From contig JAGGAJ010000085.1 of NCBI GenBank assembly GCA_017889845.1, forward strand, positions 1 through 7,763: 7,763 nucleotides of DNA, in the 5' to 3' direction. Each line of letters begins with the position of its first letter. The stretch's first letter is position 1. Shown in pieces: positions 6,588-7,763 of the stretch. The notes beneath the pieces were generated by a model that saw only the letters and a program-made list of their open reading frames with translations, was not told the origin of the DNA and made no database searches. The translations under genes were made by a program, and so were the position numbers. The stretch comes from Deltaproteobacteria bacterium (GTDB lineage: Bacteria > Desulfobacterota > Deferrimicrobia > Deferrimicrobiales > Deferrimicrobiaceae).

Positions 6588-6907
6588 AGGCTCTTCTGCA
6601 CCAGGGACACGATGCTGGACTTCGGGTTGACGCCGACCATCTGCCCCTGGATCTGGCCGTTCTTGATGAGGATCAGGGTGGGGATCCCCCGCACGCCGAA
6701 CTGGGAGGCGATGTCCGGGCTGTCGTCCACGTTGACCTTGGCCACCCGCGCCTTCCCCTCGAATTCCTTCGCCACCTCCTCGAGGATCGGGGCGATGACG
6801 CGGCACGGCCCGCACCAGGGGGCCCAGAAGTCGACGAGCACGGGCGTTCCGCTCTCCACCGTGGTCTTGAAGTTCGTGCTGGTCAGTTCGAGGATGTTTC
6901 CCGCCAT
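6584..6907 (-). CDS. trxA: Thioredoxin
   Basis: The 107-residue product is a full-length classical thioredoxin. It carries VDFWAPWCGPC with the buried D26 and redox pair C32/C35, the KVNVDDSPDIASQFGVRGIPTL segment with cis-Pro 76, and a NG turn in LIKNGQ. Thioredoxin reduces protein disulfides in the cytoplasm using electrons from thioredoxin reductase; no reductase gene is in the window. The ATG at 6905-6907 has GGAGG six bases upstream (complement of 6914-6918). It lies 44 bases downstream of the CoA-binding gene and its stop overlaps the TTG start of the lipoprotein gene, so the three are probably one transcription unit. Confidence 0.96.
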   Translation of the reverse strand: MAGNILELTSTNFKTTVESGTPVLVDFWAPWCGPCRVIAPILEEVAKEFEGKARVAKVNVDDSPDIASQFGVRGIPTLILIKNGQIQGQMVGVNPKSSIVSLVQKSL

Positions 6908-6908
6908 T

Positions 6909-6940
6909 CCGTTCCTCCCGTGCCTCCCGGCACCGCGGTG
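6909..6940. repeat. Short repeats in the trxA leader
   Basis: The gap between the CoA-binding gene and trxA holds a perfect 10-base palindrome CACCGCGGTG (6931-6940). It also has an imperfect tandem 9-base repeat (6909-6917 and 6918-6926), which on the minus strand gives two GGGAGG ribosome-site-like copies, and a small hairpin GTGCC/GGCAC (6920-6924 with 6929-6933). The copy nearer the ATG is the better-spaced ribosome site. No internal promoter is evident. A regulatory role is speculative. Confidence 0.35.
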
Positions 6941-6951
6941 ATGGATCGGAC

Positions 6952-7350
6952 CTATCTTCCGCGTTTCGCCAGTTCCTTCTTCACGCAGCGGTCCATGACC
7001 CAGGGGATCCCCGCGGCGTCGAGGATCTCCCGGGCCTGCTCGCTCGTTACGCCTTCCTGCATCCAGAAGAAGCGCGCCCCGATCCGGACCGCCTCTTCCG
7101 CGATCGGGGGAACGTCCTCGGATTTCCGGAAGACGTCCACCAAGTCGACTTTCCCGGGGATTTCCGACAGGGAACGGTACGACTTCTCCCCCAGGACCTC
7201 GTCGATCATTGGGTTCACCGGGATCACGGTGAACCCCCGGTCCCGCAGGTATTTCGCCACTTCGTGGCTCGGGCGGTCCGGCTTGTCGGAGATCCCGACC
7301 ACCGCAACCGTCCTCGACCCGTCGAGGATTTTCGCGATCCGGTCTTCCAT
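6952..7350 (-). CDS. CoA-binding domain protein (YccU/COG1832 type)
   Basis: This small Rossmann-fold protein matches the CoA-binding family typified by E. coli YccU. Its hallmarks are the nucleotide-type loop TVAVVGISDKPDRPSHEVAKYL (14-35), VIPVNP (42-47), VDLVDVFRKSEDVPPIAEEA (68-87), WMQEGVTSEQA (96-106) and the C-terminal VMDRCVKKE (118-126). The family resembles the CoA-binding domain of succinyl-CoA synthetase alpha subunits, but its cellular role is not established. Three starts are possible: GTG at 7365, ATG at 7356 and ATG at 7350. I choose 7350 (132 residues) because GGTGAT, which can pair with the 16S 3' end, sits just upstream and the N-terminus aligns with YccU. The upstream choices add three or five residues. 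It is first in the minus-strand cluster ahead of trxA. Confidence 0.88.
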   Translation of the reverse strand: MEDRIAKILDGSRTVAVVGISDKPDRPSHEVAKYLRDRGFTVIPVNPMIDEVLGEKSYRSLSEIPGKVDLVDVFRKSEDVPPIAEEAVRIGARFFWMQEGVTSEQAREILDAAGIPWVMDRCVKKELAKRGR

Positions 7351-7380
7351 GCGCATCACCGCCACTTTTCAGATGCGCAT
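7349..7380. repeat. Two ATGCGCAT palindromes at the 5' end of the CoA-binding gene
   Basis: The perfect 8-base palindrome ATGCGCAT occurs at 7349-7356 and 7373-7380, 24 bases apart start to start. The first copy contains the candidate ATG codons and the second lies just upstream, in the likely leader or promoter region. Paired palindromes at a spacing near two helical turns can be operator half-sites, but no regulator is identified and the first copy also encodes the Met-Arg-Met start region. Confidence 0.3.
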
Positions 7381-7434
7381 CATGCTACTCCGGTTTTCCG
7401 GGAAAGAAAATATGCCGCCACCGCGCCGCCTTTC

Positions 7435-7464
7435 TTGACAGCGCGGAAGGAAAAGGCTTATCGT
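7435..7464 (+). promoter_or_regulatory. Candidate sigma70 promoter for gmhA
   Basis: A perfect -35 box TTGACA (7435-7440) is followed after 18 bases by TATCGT (7459-7464), a fair -10 box. Transcription would begin near 7471, giving a leader of about 24 bases before the TTG start at 7495. The stretch 7366-7434 upstream, between the divergent genes, shows no convincing minus-strand promoter; a weak TAGCAT (complement of 7382-7387) is the best -10 candidate for the CoA-binding gene. Confidence 0.6.
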
Positions 7465-7494
7465 TTTTCCTACCTCTTGCCGTTGGGAGCCCCC

Positions 7495-7763
7495 TTGAAG
7501 GAATCGGTCGCCAGGTCGCTGAAGGAAGGGGCGGAACTGCGCCTGAAGATGGCGGAGACGATCTCCTCGGAGATCGCGACGGCGGCGGAGGCGATCGCGG
7601 AGGCCTTCAAGGCGGGACGCAAGCTCCTCCTCTTCGGCAACGGGGGAAGCGCCGCGGACGCCCAGCACATCGCCGCGGAGTTCATGAACCGCTTCCTCAT
7701 CGAGAGGCCGCCCCTCCCGGCGATCGCGCTCACCACCGACACCTCGGTCCTCACGAGCATCGC
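7495..7763 (+). CDS. gmhA: Phosphoheptose isomerase GmhA, N-terminal part (partial)
   Basis: The first 89 codons of a SIS-domain sugar isomerase run off the right edge. An N-terminal helix pair (residues 1-40) leads into the signature KLLLFGNGGSAADAQHIAAEF (43-63), then ERPPLPAIALTTDTSVLTSIA, which is strongly typical of GmhA. In the family this loop binds sedoheptulose 7-phosphate, and E62 and H58 sit where catalytic or metal-binding residues are found. GmhA makes D-glycero-D-manno-heptose 7-phosphate, the first step to ADP-heptose for the LPS inner core. The start is TTG at 7495, with GGGAG five bases upstream (7485-7489). In-frame TTG codons at 7477 and 7483 are less well placed, and the first in-frame ATG (7549) would delete most of the first helix. 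DiaA-like SIS proteins are a less likely alternative. Confidence 0.88.
   Translation, partial: MKESVARSLKEGAELRLKMAETISSEIATAAEAIAEAFKAGRKLLLFGNGGSAADAQHIAAEFMNRFLIERPPLPAIALTTDTSVLTSI

Noticed and set aside
6588..6815. N-terminal extension of the redox lipoprotein through trxA
   Set aside because: It would place the lipobox mid-protein and overlap trxA out of frame; the TTG at 6587 gives a proper lipoprotein signal.
7389..7405. CCGG-TTTT-CCGG hairpin and TTTCC-G-GGAAA palindrome in the gap before gmhA
   Set aside because: The arms are only 4-5 bases and overlap each other; too short to call a terminator or an operator.
6242..7438. Plus-strand open frame of about 400 codons opposite the redox cluster
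   Set aside because: It is the antisense shadow of the lipoprotein, trxA and CoA-binding genes and shows no domain.
7369..7760. Minus-strand open frames opposite gmhA
   Set aside because: The plus strand encodes an unmistakable SIS-domain GmhA here; the antisense frames are shadows.
1..7763. CRISPR array, tRNA/rRNA, insertion sequence, toxin-antitoxin or defence system
   Set aside because: Reading both strands showed no spaced direct repeats, RNA gene signatures, transposase motifs or defence domains.

Overview
The window is high-GC bacterial chromosome (roughly two-thirds G+C by eye). The organism is Gram-negative: it has a heptose-LPS gene (gmhA), a periplasmic PpiD-type chaperone and a lipobox-bearing redox lipoprotein. 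Gene order and protein style (mreB-mreC-mreD-mrdA-rodA with ppiD divergent) resemble delta-proteobacterial lineages such as Desulfuromonadota/Desulfobacterota. That placement is a guess from memory, not a measurement.

Layout. At 1-483 (minus) lies the N-terminal half or less of a PpiD/SurA-like peptidyl-prolyl isomerase. A compact divergent promoter region (484-662) follows, with a candidate sigma70 promoter on each strand and a 6+6 inverted repeat between them. From 663 to 6058 (plus) runs a complete rod-shape (elongasome) operon: mreB, mreC, mreD, mrdA (PBP2) and rodA. Its genes are separated by 8 and 2 bases or joined by ATGA start/stop overlaps. Converging on it from the right (minus strand, 7350 down to 6012) is a second small cluster: a CoA-binding (YccU/COG1832-type) protein, thioredoxin, and a thioredoxin-fold lipoprotein that starts with TTG inside the trxA stop. 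The lipoprotein gene overlaps the 3' end of rodA by 47 bases tail-to-tail. At the right edge (7495 onward, plus) begins gmhA, preceded by a promoter with a perfect TTGACA -35 box and cut off by the window end.

How the parts work together. MreB filaments, MreC, MreD, the transpeptidase PBP2 and the glycosyltransferase RodA form the machine that inserts peptidoglycan along the lateral wall. PpiD helps fold exported proteins, and GmhA starts heptose synthesis for the LPS core, so most of the window serves envelope construction. The minus-strand cluster looks like thiol/redox housekeeping.

I see no CRISPR, tRNA, rRNA, mobile element or defence system. The genes are conventional families and I do not claim a new system. 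The most interesting signals are regulatory or local: a G8 homopolymer inside the 17-base spacer of the likely mreB promoter, the inverted repeat between the divergent promoters, a Cys/Cys/His/Cys set in PBP2 that may bind zinc, the rodA/lipoprotein 3' overlap, and paired ATGCGCAT palindromes ahead of the CoA-binding gene. No gap without a gene exceeds 300 bases.
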